Assembly: GCA_963759055.1 (NCBI GenBank)
Contig: CAVWYD010000001.1
Span: forward strand, 50,285 to 114,284
Direction of reading: 5' to 3'
DNA from: Thiosocius sp963759055
Lineage (GTDB): Bacteria > Pseudomonadota > Gammaproteobacteria > Chromatiales > Chromatiaceae
DNA length: 64,000 nucleotides
Shown here: in pieces, positions 1 through 9,151 of the stretch
Layout of the letters: every line of letters starts with the position of its first letter
How positions within the stretch are numbered: the first letter of the stretch is position 1
Notes under the pieces: model-generated
Told to the model about the DNA's origin: nothing
The model's database searches: none
The model's input: only the letters and a program-made list of their open reading frames with translations
Translations under genes and position numbers: made by a program

Positions 1-974
1 AATACGGGACGCCCTTCGTAACCGGGCTCACCGAGCAGGTTGACCATCGCGGCGGGGGACAGCTGCCGGGTATCACCCAGCGGCAGGTCCAGAATGGCCC
101 GCAGATGCTGCTGGAACTGGTCGGTAACACAGGCCTCGATAGTGTGATGACCGGAATTATGGGTCCGCGGCGCCACCTCGTTGACCAGCAGTTCGTTATC
201 TGTGGTCAGAAACATCTCGACACCAAACACCCCGACACCCTCCATGGCCTCGACTGTGCGCACCGCCAGGGCCTCGGCAGCCTGCGAAATTCTGGCCGGG
301 ATGTTGGCGGGAGCGATCAGATAATCGAGAACGTTGTCACCGGCGTGAAAACGCATCTCCACCGTCGGGTACGCCTTGCAGTCTCCACCAACGTTGCGGG
401 CCACCATCACGGCCAGCTCTTTTTCCGCCTCGACGAAACGCTCGATATAGCTGGGGACGGGCAGATGATCCGTAAAACCGGAGGCATCAGGCATCAGAGC
501 AACGCCCCGGCCGTCATAGCCGCCGCGACGCGCCTTCTGCACCAGCGGATAGCCAAAGGCGGCGAAAGCGTCGGCTTCCGGCTGCGGCATATCGATGAAG
601 TCTGAGGTCGGGATACCCGCATCCCGCAGGAATACCTTCTGGCTGAACTTGTCCTGAATCGTGGCAAGCAATGCCGGACGCGGGAAGATACGGTACCCCT
701 CGGCCTCGAGCTTCAGCAGGATATCCGTTTCGATATCCTCCAGCTCGAAGGTCACCACGTCACAGGACTCGGCGAGTTCCCTTACCTTCGCTGGATCGCT
801 GTATTCACCGACGATCTGATGCCCCGACAGTTGCCCGGCCGGAGAGCTGTGAACCGGGTCGAGTACCACACAGGTGCAGCCGAGGCTTTTGGCCGCCCGA
901 ACGATCATGCGACCGAGTTGCCCGCCACCGATCAGGCCGATGCGAGCCACCGGGTAAGGATAAGTATCTTCCAT
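1..974 (-). CDS. purK: N5-carboxyaminoimidazole ribonucleotide synthase (PurK), 3' end cut by window
   Basis: Makes N5-CAIR from AIR, bicarbonate and ATP in purine biosynthesis. The minus-strand frame begins MEDTYPYPVARIGLIGGGQL, with the GGGQLGRM nucleotide-binding start typical of PurK near residues 15-22. ATP-grasp hallmarks follow: QKARRGGYDGRG near residue 145, then FGVEMF and NEVAPRTHNSGHHT near residues 255-275. About 324 codons are visible and the C-terminus lies outside the window. The start is ATG at 974. purE is the usual partner but is not visible upstream. The family call is very secure. Confidence 0.95.
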   Translation of the reverse strand, partial: MEDTYPYPVARIGLIGGGQLGRMIVRAAKSLGCTCVVLDPVHSSPAGQLSGHQIVGEYSDPAKVRELAESCDVVTFELEDIETDILLKLEAEGYRIFPRPALLATIQDKFSQKVFLRDAGIPTSDFIDMPQPEADAFAAFGYPLVQKARRGGYDGRGVALMPDASGFTDHLPVPSYIERFVEAEKELAVMVARNVGGDCKAYPTVEMRFHAGDNVLDYLIAPANIPARISQAAEALAVRTVEAMEGVGVFGVEMFLTTDNELLVNEVAPRTHNSGHHTIEACVTDQFQQHLRAILDLPLGDTRQLSPAAMVNLLGEPGYEGRPV

Positions 975-1606
975 CAGGCTGCCGAATAAAAAATAAAGCC
1001 CTCGACCCCGCCGTTGAGCAGGGCAAGGGGAACCAGAGCAGTTGATCCTGTCGACGCGGCCATCACTGTGGCCGCACGTTCAGTGGCCAGGGCATCCGAA
1101 ACCCGCGTCATTCTGCAGGTGGGTCAGGCCCTAATACCACTGCGCGGGATCCGGCCAGTGAGATCGCCACCGGGCGACTGCATCTTCTGCAACCCAGGTC
1201 CGAAGTCCGCGAGCGCGCAAGGATAACTCGGAAAAGCATCCTGCGCCGCCGTTTACCGCTGGCTTTTCCCGCCCGCCACCCACAAGACCGATGCGGGAAT
1301 AATTATAATCACATTTGCAAACAATAGCTTATATCAATAGTCGAGCGAACCCTGCACACCTGGGGAGCAGAGAAAATAAACCACATTTGATTCAGAGCAA
1401 TTGCTGTCCATACCGATTCCGGGATAAAGGGCGGCGCCTTACTGCTGTGATATAGTCGCGCGCAGTATTAAATTAGGAAGTACTGAATAAGGTGTCGCGC
1501 GAGCAGACTTGGCAGCATTGCTGCGCGCTGCCAGGGCGCCTTCACCACTCAGGTGTCTTCCTCGTCGTCAACCAGGTCCAGAAAAGCAATTTGCAGGGGG
1601 GACAGC
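975..1606. other. intergenic region between purK and phosphoribulokinase
   Basis: About 630 bases with no convincing gene. The stretch near 1295-1350 is AT-rich compared with its surroundings and the stretch near 1455-1490 moderately so; either could hold a promoter for the downstream kinase. A 45-codon minus-strand frame (974-1111) whose stop overlaps the purK start was considered and not accepted. No RNA gene or terminator was recognised. Confidence 0.5.
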
Positions 1607-2485
1607 ATGTCCAAAGAACATCCCGTCGTGGCAGTAACCGGCTCGTCCGGCGCCGGAACCACCACCGTCAAGCGTGCCTTCGAACATATCTTCACCCGCG
1701 AAGGCATCAACGCGGCCGTCGTCGAAGGCGACAGCTTCCATCGCTACGACCGCGCCGAGATGAAGGCCAAGGTGGCCGAAGAGCATCTCAGCCACTTCGG
1801 CCCGGAGGCCAACCGTTTCGACAAGCTCGAGGAACTGTTCGGGACCTACGGTGAAACGGGGACCGGCGAAAAGCGTTACTACCTCCACAACATCGACGAG
1901 GCCGCTGAGCAGAACGCCCGCCTCGGCACGGACAAGAAGGCCGGTGAATTCACCCCCTGGGAACCAATCCCGGAAGGTACCGACCTGTTGTTCTACGAGG
2001 GCCTGCACGGGTTGGTAACGTGCGATGACTGCGATGTCGCCCAGCACGTGGACCTGGGCATCGGTGTGGTTCCGATCGTCAACCTGGAATGGATCCAGAA
2101 GATCCACCGTGACAATGCCGAGCGCGGCTATTCGCCGGAAGCAGTCGTCGACACCATCATGCGTCGTATGCCAGATTACATCACGCATATCACACCGCAG
2201 TTTTCACGCACCGACATCAACTTCCAGCGCGTCTCGCTGGTCGATACCTCGAACCCCTTTATCGCCCGCGACATCCCGACCCCGGATGAAAGCTTCGTGG
2301 TCATCCGCTTTACCGACCCGAACAAATTCAATACCGACTTCCCGTACCTGCTGTCGATGATCTGCGGCTCGTTCATGTCTCGCCGTAACAGCATCGTGGT
2401 GCCAGGCGGAAAAATGAGTTTCGCCATGGAGATCATCTTCGGCCCCATCATCCACCAGATGATGATGGAGCAACGCGGCGTCTGA
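1607..2485 (+). CDS. prk: phosphoribulokinase
   Basis: Phosphorylates ribulose 5-phosphate with ATP to ribulose 1,5-bisphosphate, the RuBisCO substrate, in the Calvin-Benson-Bassham cycle. The 292-residue product matches the length of the proteobacterial (class I) enzyme. A P-loop GSSGAGTTT sits near residue 12 and the substrate-region motif EGDSFHRYDR near residue 40. FYEGLHG near residue 130 carries the acidic residues of the active site. The ATG at 1607 is preceded by a strong GGGGGG-type ribosome site, so the longer frame from 1553 is rejected. A stable hairpin follows the stop codon. It stands apart from the RuBisCO operon, with no other CBB gene adjacent. Confidence 0.95.
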   Translation: MSKEHPVVAVTGSSGAGTTTVKRAFEHIFTREGINAAVVEGDSFHRYDRAEMKAKVAEEHLSHFGPEANRFDKLEELFGTYGETGTGEKRYYLHNIDEAAEQNARLGTDKKAGEFTPWEPIPEGTDLLFYEGLHGLVTCDDCDVAQHVDLGIGVVPIVNLEWIQKIHRDNAERGYSPEAVVDTIMRRMPDYITHITPQFSRTDINFQRVSLVDTSNPFIARDIPTPDESFVVIRFTDPNKFNTDFPYLLSMICGSFMSRRNSIVVPGGKMSFAMEIIFGPIIHQMMMEQRGV

Positions 2486-2492
2486 TACATCT

Positions 2493-2519
2493 CCGGTGGC
2501 GGACAACGGCCGCCACCGG
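2493..2519 (+). terminator. perfect 10-bp hairpin after phosphoribulokinase
   Basis: CCGGTGGCGG pairs perfectly with CCGCCACCGG across a 7-base loop, immediately after the kinase stop codon and 12 bases before the FIST gene. There is no T tract, so it is more likely an attenuator or mRNA-stabilising structure than a full intrinsic terminator. Confidence 0.6.
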
Positions 2520-2531
2520 TAAATTCGCGGT

Positions 2532-3647
2532 ATGTCTACATTCAAAAGTCTCCATATCACCGGAACCGATTGGCTCGATCTGTGCGATCGGGCGGTTGCC
2601 GAATTCCATGAGGCAAAGCCGGGCAGACTGGCCTTCATTTACGTCGCCGGGCAGCTGGCCGCAGACACAGACCGTATCCTCGACCGCTTGCGCAGCCACA
2701 GCGGCATCCCCCACTGGGTGGGCTGCACCGGCCTGGGACTGTGCAGCAATGGTCGCGAGACCTACGCTGAGGCAGGGCTCTCGATCCTTGTTACGCCGTT
2801 CGGTGAAGACGACTTCCGCATCATTCCCGCCTTCGACCAGGCTCCCGAGGAATGGCTCAGCGCTACCCGCCAATGGCGTGAAGACAGGCTGGCCTCGGTC
2901 GCAGTAGTCCACGGCGATCCGGGCACAAGCCAACTGCCCGAATTGCTCGACATGCTCGCAGATCGACTGCAGGGCGGATTCCTGGTCGGCGGCGTCGCGT
3001 CGGCAGAATCCTTGCCGGTGCAGATTGCCGATCATGCAACCGGCAAGGGCCTTTCTGGCGTCCTGTTCGGTGGCCAGATCAACATAAGGACAGGACTCAG
3101 TCAGGGCTGCAGCCTGATCGGCAGCAAGCACCGTGTCACGACCTGCCGACACAACGTCATCGAGACGATCGACGACCGCCCGGCGCTCGAGGTGTTCAAA
3201 CAGGATATCGGCGAGATACTGGCCCGAGATCTCGGCAGAGTCGGCGGCTACATCTTTGCCGCACTCCCGATAAGCGGCTCGGATACCGGGGACTATCTGG
3301 TCCGCAACCTGATCGGGATAGATCCGGAACAGGGCCTGCTGGCAATAGGCGACATGGTGACACCGGGAACGGAGATCCAGTTCGCGCGACGGGACGCAGA
3401 TACCGCGCGCGAAGACCTGCGGCGCATGATCGAAAACCTCAAGGAAAGAATGCCGGGCGCAGCCCGCGGAGCCCTCTACCACTCCTGCCTGGGGCGTGGT
3501 CGCAACCTGTTCGGCGAAGCCTCGGAAGAGCTGAAACTGGTGCAGGAGCTGCTCGGTGATGTGCCGCTGGCCGGTTTCTATGCCAACGGCGAGATCTCAC
3601 ACAATCGCCTGTACGGTTACACCGGCGTGCTGACGCTGTTCAGCTGA
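2532..3647 (+). CDS. FIST N- and C-domain protein
   Basis: A 371-residue soluble protein that reads as a FIST-domain sensor: an N-terminal half with GCTGLGLCSNGRE near residue 65 and VGGVASAESLP near residue 155, then a FIST_C half with ARGALYHSCLGRGRNLFG and GFYANGEISHN near the end. FIST domains are thought to bind small ligands such as amino acids in signal transduction, usually joined to output domains. None is present here, so it may act as a stand-alone binding protein. It follows phosphoribulokinase by 46 bases, separated by a hairpin, and may be co-transcribed. Function is not known beyond the family. Confidence 0.8.
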   Translation: MSTFKSLHITGTDWLDLCDRAVAEFHEAKPGRLAFIYVAGQLAADTDRILDRLRSHSGIPHWVGCTGLGLCSNGRETYAEAGLSILVTPFGEDDFRIIPAFDQAPEEWLSATRQWREDRLASVAVVHGDPGTSQLPELLDMLADRLQGGFLVGGVASAESLPVQIADHATGKGLSGVLFGGQINIRTGLSQGCSLIGSKHRVTTCRHNVIETIDDRPALEVFKQDIGEILARDLGRVGGYIFAALPISGSDTGDYLVRNLIGIDPEQGLLAIGDMVTPGTEIQFARRDADTAREDLRRMIENLKERMPGAARGALYHSCLGRGRNLFGEASEELKLVQELLGDVPLAGFYANGEISHNRLYGYTGVLTLFS

Positions 3648-3698
3648 TTTAGAGGCAGGCCGCCGGCGGGTCGGGCGCGCTTCGTTATGGACACCAGG

Positions 3699-5609
3699 TC
3701 AGATTACGCGGGAATCCCGGGGGACATCGGCAAGCCTTTCCAACCGGCCCATGGCCGTCTGGATGCGTGCTCTTATCTGTTCGGTTGACAGCCCCGCCAT
3801 CTCCAGTTGCTCTGCCTGTGTACCCTGCTCGATAAATTCATCCGGCAGCCCCAGATTCAGCACGTTGGCAGCCATGCCCGCCGCATGCAGCGACTCATTG
3901 ACTGCCGAACCCGCGCCACCCTGGACCATGTTCTCCTCAAGAGTAACCAGCAACACGTGCCCATTTGCCAGCCGCAGCACCATCTCTTCGTCCAGCGGTT
4001 TGACGAAACGCATGTTGACCAGGGTTGCGTCCATCTGTTCGGCTACCTCGCGCGCCGATTCCAGCAGCGTGCCAAACACCAGCATGGCCACGCCCTTCCC
4101 TTCCCTGACCACATCCGCACGACCCCAGGGCAGGGTCTCGAACCCTACTGCGGCTTCGGCACCGATACCAGCGCCGCGCGGGTAACGCACCAGCGCAGGG
4201 CCGGTGTGCCCATAGGCAGTCTGCAACATCAGGCGACACTCGGCCTCGTCGCTGGGTGCCAGGATGGCCATGTTGGGGATACAGCGCGCATAGCTGATAT
4301 CGAAGCTGCCGGCATGCGTGGCTCCGTCCGCGCCGACCTGACCGGCCCGATCCACGGCGAAGGTCACATCGAGATTCTGCAGTGCCACGTCGTGCAGAAG
4401 TTGATCGTAGGCTCGCTGCAGGAAGGTCGAATAAATCGCCACCACCGGCTTGAGCCCTTCACAGGCCATGCCGGCGGCAAAGGTCACCGCATGCTGTTCG
4501 GCGATGCCGACATCGAAATAACGCTCCGGGAAACGGGCCGCAAAATCCACCAGGCCAGAGCCCTCGCACATTGCCGGGGTGACCGCCATCAGCCGAGGAT
4601 CATTTTCACCGGCGTCACAGATCCAGTCTGAAAACACCTGTGTGAAGCTCTTGCCGCCGGCCTTTTTTGCCATCTGGCCGGTGGAGGGATTGAAGGGTGT
4701 CACGCCATGGTAGACGCAGGGGTCGCCTTCCGCCGGCGCGTAGCCACGCCCCTTCTGCGTGACGACGTGCAGGAAACGCGGGCCGCGCATCACCTTCATA
4801 TTACGCAGGGTGTTCACCAGCAGCGGCAGATCGTGACCGTCGATCGGGCCGATGTAGTTGAAACCGAGTTCCTCGAACAAGGTCCCCGGCATCACCATGC
4901 CCTTCATGTGCTCTTCCAGGCTGTGGACCAGGTCCTTCATGCCAGGCAGGCCGCTCAGCACATGCTTACCGCCCTCACGCACGCGGTTGTACAGGCCGCT
5001 CGACAGGACGCGGGCCAGATAATTGCTGATCGCGCCAACCGGGCGTGAAATCGACATATCGTTGTCGTTCAGCACCACCAGCAGATCGAGATCGAGTGCG
5101 CCAGCGTGGTTGAGCGCCTCGAAGGCCATACCGGCCGACAGCGCGCCGTCGCCGATCACCGCGATGTGTTCACGCTGCTCGCCAGCGGCCTTGGCCGCCA
5201 CCGCCATACCCAGGGCGGCGCTGATGGAGGTGCTGGAATGGCCTGCACCGAAAGGGTCATATTCTGATTCATCACGCCGCAGGAAACCCGACAGGCCATC
5301 CTTCCGGCGCAGCGTGTGCATGCGATCGCGCCGACCGGTCAGAATTTTGTGTGGATAGGCCTGATGGCCGACGTCCCAGATCAGTCTGTCTTCCGGGGTG
5401 TGAAACACATAGTGCAGCGCGACCGTCAGTTCGACCACACCCAGTCCGGCGGCCAGGTGCCCGCCGGTCTGCGAGACATTGTTGACCAGACAATGCCGCA
5501 CCTCATCGGCCAGTGCCGGCAGTTTTGCCGCGGGCAACGCGCGCAGCCCACCCGGCGAGTCGATCTCATCGAGCAACAGGTAGGGCGCGCTGGGCGGAGT
5601 GTGGGGCAT
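3699..5609 (-). CDS. dxs: 1-deoxy-D-xylulose-5-phosphate synthase
   Basis: Condenses pyruvate and glyceraldehyde 3-phosphate using thiamine diphosphate, the first step of the MEP isoprenoid pathway. The 636-residue product has the family's usual length. Visible motifs are WDVGHQAYPHKILTGR near residue 75, the ThDP/Mg motif GDGALSAGMAFEALN near residue 155 with the partner DNDMSIS, and DRAGQVGADGATHAG in the central transketolase-like domain. The ATG at 5609 is preferred over an upstream TTG at 5633 because the protein then begins at the conserved N-terminus. It converges on the FIST gene and diverges from plsC. Confidence 0.96.
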   Translation of the reverse strand: MPHTPPSAPYLLLDEIDSPGGLRALPAAKLPALADEVRHCLVNNVSQTGGHLAAGLGVVELTVALHYVFHTPEDRLIWDVGHQAYPHKILTGRRDRMHTLRRKDGLSGFLRRDESEYDPFGAGHSSTSISAALGMAVAAKAAGEQREHIAVIGDGALSAGMAFEALNHAGALDLDLLVVLNDNDMSISRPVGAISNYLARVLSSGLYNRVREGGKHVLSGLPGMKDLVHSLEEHMKGMVMPGTLFEELGFNYIGPIDGHDLPLLVNTLRNMKVMRGPRFLHVVTQKGRGYAPAEGDPCVYHGVTPFNPSTGQMAKKAGGKSFTQVFSDWICDAGENDPRLMAVTPAMCEGSGLVDFAARFPERYFDVGIAEQHAVTFAAGMACEGLKPVVAIYSTFLQRAYDQLLHDVALQNLDVTFAVDRAGQVGADGATHAGSFDISYARCIPNMAILAPSDEAECRLMLQTAYGHTGPALVRYPRGAGIGAEAAVGFETLPWGRADVVREGKGVAMLVFGTLLESAREVAEQMDATLVNMRFVKPLDEEMVLRLANGHVLLVTLEENMVQGGAGSAVNESLHAAGMAANVLNLGLPDEFIEQGTQAEQLEMAGLSTEQIRARIQTAMGRLERLADVPRDSRVI

Positions 5610-5787
5610 GAAAACAGACCTGGGCCGGGACAAGCGAACATTCTAACCCACCCAAACGCGCTTTCAGGTTGAATTTCCACAGGATTGCCGGTGCCAATCG
5701 CCGAAATCAGCCTTGAAATCATCACTGATAACCCCCCAACGGCGGCGCCATACACCCCGGCTCGGCTGGTGGAGGCCGGTCACATGC

Positions 5788-6609
5788 ATGCATCATATGC
5801 GGAGAGCCCGCGCAATCGGGCGCATCAGGGACCTGTGGATGAATGTGATCAGGGTGGGTCAGCGCATTCTGCTGCTGACGCTGCAGGTAATGCTGGGGAT
5901 GCTGCTAACACCGCTGGTGCTCAGCGGGCGGACCGGGAGTGGTCTGCACACCAATTCCCGCGTCACCTCCTGGTGGCACAACCGGGTGGCGGACATACTC
6001 GGCATTCGAATCACGGTCTCCGGACCCCGCCCGAAGGCACCGGCACTGCTGGTAAGCAACCACGTATCCTGGGTGGATATCGTCGTGCTGGGTGGCCTGA
6101 CAAACACCGACTTTCTCTCCAAATATGAGGTGCGTGAATGGCCGGTGATCGGCTGGCTCGCTGCCAGATCGGGGACACTCTTTATCCGCCGCGGCGGCCA
6201 TGAGGCCGCCGCGGTCAACGAACAGATCGCTCAACGCCTGAAGCATCGGGGGATTTTTACCCTGTTTCCCGAGGGCAGAACCACCAAGGGTCGCGAGGTA
6301 CGCCCGTTCTTTTCACGCCTGTTCGCAGCCGCGATAGATACCGGCACCGACGTCATACCGGTCACCCTGCGCTACCACATCGATGGCGGCCACGATCCGA
6401 TCGCACCCTATACCGACAATCAGTCGATTACGCAGAACCTCCGCGGCCTGATCACGCGCGACCACACCGAGGTGAATGTGGTGTTCGGGCAGCCGATCCC
6501 TTTCGATGGACACACGCGAAAGGAGATAGCCGCGCTGGCCCGCACTGCCATTCTCGCGGCGCTGCATGGCCCGGAGCAGATTCCGCTTGCACAACGCATC
6601 CCGATGTAG
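5788..6609 (+). CDS. plsC: 1-acyl-sn-glycerol-3-phosphate acyltransferase family protein
   Basis: Transfers an acyl chain to lysophosphatidic acid in membrane phospholipid synthesis. The catalytic block NHVSWVDI (an NHxSWxD form of the HX4D motif) lies near residue 90. The second and third blocks, LFIRRGG and FPEGRTTKGREV, follow. An N-terminal hydrophobic helix (ILLLTLQVMLGMLLTPLVL) anchors it to the inner membrane. The start is uncertain: ATG at 5788 has a GGAGG about 12 bases upstream, ATG 5839 is possible, and the frame is open back to 5713. Which acyltransferase of the family it is cannot be settled by sequence alone. Confidence 0.85.
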   Translation: MHHMRRARAIGRIRDLWMNVIRVGQRILLLTLQVMLGMLLTPLVLSGRTGSGLHTNSRVTSWWHNRVADILGIRITVSGPRPKAPALLVSNHVSWVDIVVLGGLTNTDFLSKYEVREWPVIGWLAARSGTLFIRRGGHEAAAVNEQIAQRLKHRGIFTLFPEGRTTKGREVRPFFSRLFAAAIDTGTDVIPVTLRYHIDGGHDPIAPYTDNQSITQNLRGLITRDHTEVNVVFGQPIPFDGHTRKEIAALARTAILAALHGPEQIPLAQRIPM

Positions 6610-6651
6610 CTTGGGTCAGGATCGATCTTCGCTGCGTGACAGAATAGGCAC

Positions 6652-7713
6652 ATGTCGGACTTACACGTCGATACACTCATCCTGGGGCAGGGCATTGCAG
6701 GCAGTCTGCTGGCATGGATGCTGATCCGTAAGGGCCAGAAAGTGTGCGTCATTGACGACGGGCACAAGAGCTCGTCGTCCAGGGTGGCGGCGGGGCTGGT
6801 AAATCCGCTGGCCGGCATGCGTTTCAACCGCCGTCCGGAAATGGGCGACTGGCAGTGGGCGAGCGACCACTTTTATGCCGGACTGGCCGCGCAGTTCGGC
6901 CAGCTATTTTTCCATCCGCTGCCCATGCTGCGTCTCTTCAGGTCCTCCCAACAGCGGCGATTCCATGCGCGCCGGCTGAGCGATCCGGCCAGTCGGGAGC
7001 TGCTGGGCGAGGTCTTTGAAGCCGGGGACTGCCCCGAGCAAATCAATGCGCCCCAGGGTGGATTTACCCAGCGGCAAACCGGTTATGTCGATCTGCCGTC
7101 GCTACTTGGCGCCGTGCGCAGCTGGCTGCAGGATCTCGATTCCCTGCGCGAGCTGGAGCTCTCCGACGAACAGATCGACCTGGCCGGCGGCCGGATAAAA
7201 GCGGCCGGGTTGAACGCGCAGCGCCTGATTTTCTGCGACGGCGCCAGACTGCGCTTCAATCGCTGGTTCAGATATCTGCCGCTGGCCCCCGACAAGGGTG
7301 AAATACTGAACCTGAGAGTCGACGGTTGGCAGCCCCGGCACATCATCAATGGCGCCCATTGGGTGGTCCCGCTGGAAAACGGCGAACTCCGTCTGGGTGC
7401 GACCCACGAGCACCATCAGCTCGACGACGAACCGACCCGGGCCGGCGCAAAGGAACTGCTGGCGGGGCTGGATGCCATGCTGCCATCAACGCCTCAGCGA
7501 AGAATCCTGCAACACCAGGCTGGAATCCGTCCTGCAACCAGGGACAGGTATCCTTTGCTAGGTCATCATCCGGAACACCCTCAGCTTTGGGTGTTCAATG
7601 GTTTCGGTGCCCGTGGTGCGCTGACCGTTCCCTGGTATGCCGAGCGCATGACCCGGCAGCTGCTGGAAGGTGTCCCGATTCCAACAGAAGCCGATATCCG
7701 GCGATTCGGATGA
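6652..7713 (+). CDS. FAD-dependent oxidoreductase of the DAO family, MnmC C-terminal-like
   Basis: A 353-residue flavoprotein. The N-terminus TLILGQGIAGSLLAWML is a Rossmann dinucleotide-binding motif, and a late HQAGIRPATRDRYPLLG with FNGFGARGAL matches the FAD-closing end of D-amino-acid-oxidase/glycine-oxidase-like enzymes. Its stop overlaps the start of an MnmM-type tRNA methyltransferase (ATGA at 7710-7713), so the two are translationally coupled. In E. coli the equivalent oxidase and methyltransferase activities are fused in MnmC. By context this protein may oxidatively remove the glycine part of cmnm5(s2)U in tRNA. That role is inference; glycine or amine oxidation is the alternative. 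Confidence 0.75.
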   Translation: MSDLHVDTLILGQGIAGSLLAWMLIRKGQKVCVIDDGHKSSSSRVAAGLVNPLAGMRFNRRPEMGDWQWASDHFYAGLAAQFGQLFFHPLPMLRLFRSSQQRRFHARRLSDPASRELLGEVFEAGDCPEQINAPQGGFTQRQTGYVDLPSLLGAVRSWLQDLDSLRELELSDEQIDLAGGRIKAAGLNAQRLIFCDGARLRFNRWFRYLPLAPDKGEILNLRVDGWQPRHIINGAHWVVPLENGELRLGATHEHHQLDDEPTRAGAKELLAGLDAMLPSTPQRRILQHQAGIRPATRDRYPLLGHHPEHPQLWVFNGFGARGALTVPWYAERMTRQLLEGVPIPTEADIRRFG

Positions 7714-8264
7714 AACCCTTTCAATCACTGACGGCATTGGCCCAGCAGGCCGTCCGCGAAGTTCTTGGGGATGGCGCGCTGGCCATAGATGCGACCGTCG
7801 GCAATGGTCACGATACGCTGTTTCTGGCGGGTCGGGTCGCTCCACAAGGCCATGTCATCGGCTTCGACATCCAGCGGCCAGCACTCGAGAAAACGCGCGC
7901 CCGGCTCTTCGCAGCCAGCCTGGAAGCGGCCGCCACGCTGCATTTCTGCGGTCACGAACGAATGCTGGAAAAGATCCCCCACGACTGGTCAGGGCAGGTC
8001 TCTGCGGTGATGTTCAACCTCGGTTATCTGCCGGGTGGCGACAAGACCCGCATCACCCAGGCGGAAACCACCATCAGCGCACTGAACCAGGCGCTGGCAT
8101 TGCTGAGTATCGGCGGATTGATATCACTGCTGCTGTACCGCGGGCACGCGGGCGCCGAAACGGACGCGGTACTCGGCTGGCTCGATCAGCTGGGCCCGCG
8201 CTACCGGATCAGAAGCCAGGATTCACCGGGGCCCGTGTTTTATCTGATAGAGCGCCTGCGATAA
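7710..8264 (+). CDS. mnmM: class I SAM methyltransferase of the YtqB/MnmM (rRNA_methylase) family
   Basis: A 184-residue methyltransferase with motif I DATVGNGHDTLFLA near residues 22-35, the acidic FDIQRP, and the family-specific FNLGYLPGGDK near residue 107. This pattern fits the YtqB family, whose Bacillus and plant members were shown to be MnmM, methylating aminomethyl-uridine at position 34 of tRNA to mnm5(s2)U. The start ATG at 7710 overlaps the preceding oxidoreductase stop; a longer open frame from 7326 merely shadows that gene. Family assignment is good. The MnmM activity is inferred from family and neighbour. Confidence 0.8.
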   Translation: MKPFQSLTALAQQAVREVLGDGALAIDATVGNGHDTLFLAGRVAPQGHVIGFDIQRPALEKTRARLFAASLEAAATLHFCGHERMLEKIPHDWSGQVSAVMFNLGYLPGGDKTRITQAETTISALNQALALLSIGGLISLLLYRGHAGAETDAVLGWLDQLGPRYRIRSQDSPGPVFYLIERLR

Positions 8265-8279
8265 TCCTGAGGCCGCCGC

Positions 8280-8987
8280 TCATTGCCGACGGTGCAACTC
8301 GTAGCTCACCGTACTGGTGCCGTCGCTGGTGCCGCGTGTAAAGGTCCAGCCGTCTTGCAGTGGCAGATCGAGACGGCCTTCGGGCGGCAGTGAGGCCACC
8401 TCACGCACGCGCGCCACCCTCCGCATCCCGTCGACCCTGGTCTCTGCATCCTGGCGCTTTCCCAGGACCTGCTTGCCACGCTCGGCAACTGCAAACCAGT
8501 TGTCCGCGATCGGATTTTCGGTCACGCACTCATAGGTGACGGCCAGGTAGTTGCCCGGCGATTCGTACCCAGGCTGCAGCAGAATCCGGCCGTCGCGCAG
8601 CTCGCCGGCAACCGGGAAAGCGGCAAACCGCACACGCGGCGTTTCGTGCAGCGCGAGATTGCTGTCGAGGTAGGTACCATCCACCTGGCTGCAGGCAAAC
8701 CAGCCCGGCGGACGCGACAGCGTCTCCTCGTTGCCAAGCCAGCGCGCACTGCCACTGCCGAGTCCGTATTCTCCCTGCCGGACCTCGAACTCGATCACCA
8801 CTTCCCAGGGGATTCGAATACCGCCGCTGAACCGCGGCTCACCGAAAAGGAAAGTCTGCTGACCCTCAATGGTCAATCGCCAGGCACCATCGCCCACCGC
8901 CACGGCCGCATGGGGTGCCGAAACCGCTAGAAAGGCAAGCGCCGCGGCGAGCCGCCGGGCCATGCTCAACATCCTGAACCTGGCCAT
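8280..8987 (-). CDS. secreted protein of unknown function
   Basis: A 235-residue product with an N-terminal signal peptide (ARRLAAALAFLAVSAPHAAVA, cleavage near residue 30). The mature part is rich in beta-strand-like segments such as GAWRLTIEGQQTFLFGE and has two widely spaced cysteines, WFACSQ and YECVTE. No family was recognised. The start at 8987 was chosen because it begins the signal peptide and follows a GGGATGG-like ribosome site; the frame is open further upstream to 9128. It converges on the MnmM-like gene and diverges from the dab operon. Probably periplasmic. Confidence 0.6.
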   Translation of the reverse strand: MARFRMLSMARRLAAALAFLAVSAPHAAVAVGDGAWRLTIEGQQTFLFGEPRFSGGIRIPWEVVIEFEVRQGEYGLGSGSARWLGNEETLSRPPGWFACSQVDGTYLDSNLALHETPRVRFAAFPVAGELRDGRILLQPGYESPGNYLAVTYECVTENPIADNWFAVAERGKQVLGKRQDAETRVDGMRRVARVREVASLPPEGRLDLPLQDGWTFTRGTSDGTSTVSYELHRRQ

Positions 8988-9151
8988 GCCAGACCATCCC
9001 CATACGCCGCGATTTCCGATTCCGTGTTCGCCATGTGATAAGCTAACGCCGTAACATGTCATGTCGGCAGTAACCCGAATTGACCCCATAGCACTGAAGT
9101 GTACTCTCCTGGGAATAAACACCGGCAACCGCAGCTGATCCGGCGGCAGGG

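Noticed and set aside
974..1111. 45-codon minus-strand frame whose TGA overlaps the purK ATG
   Set aside because: No ribosome site, no recognisable motif, and not purE. The overlap could be chance.
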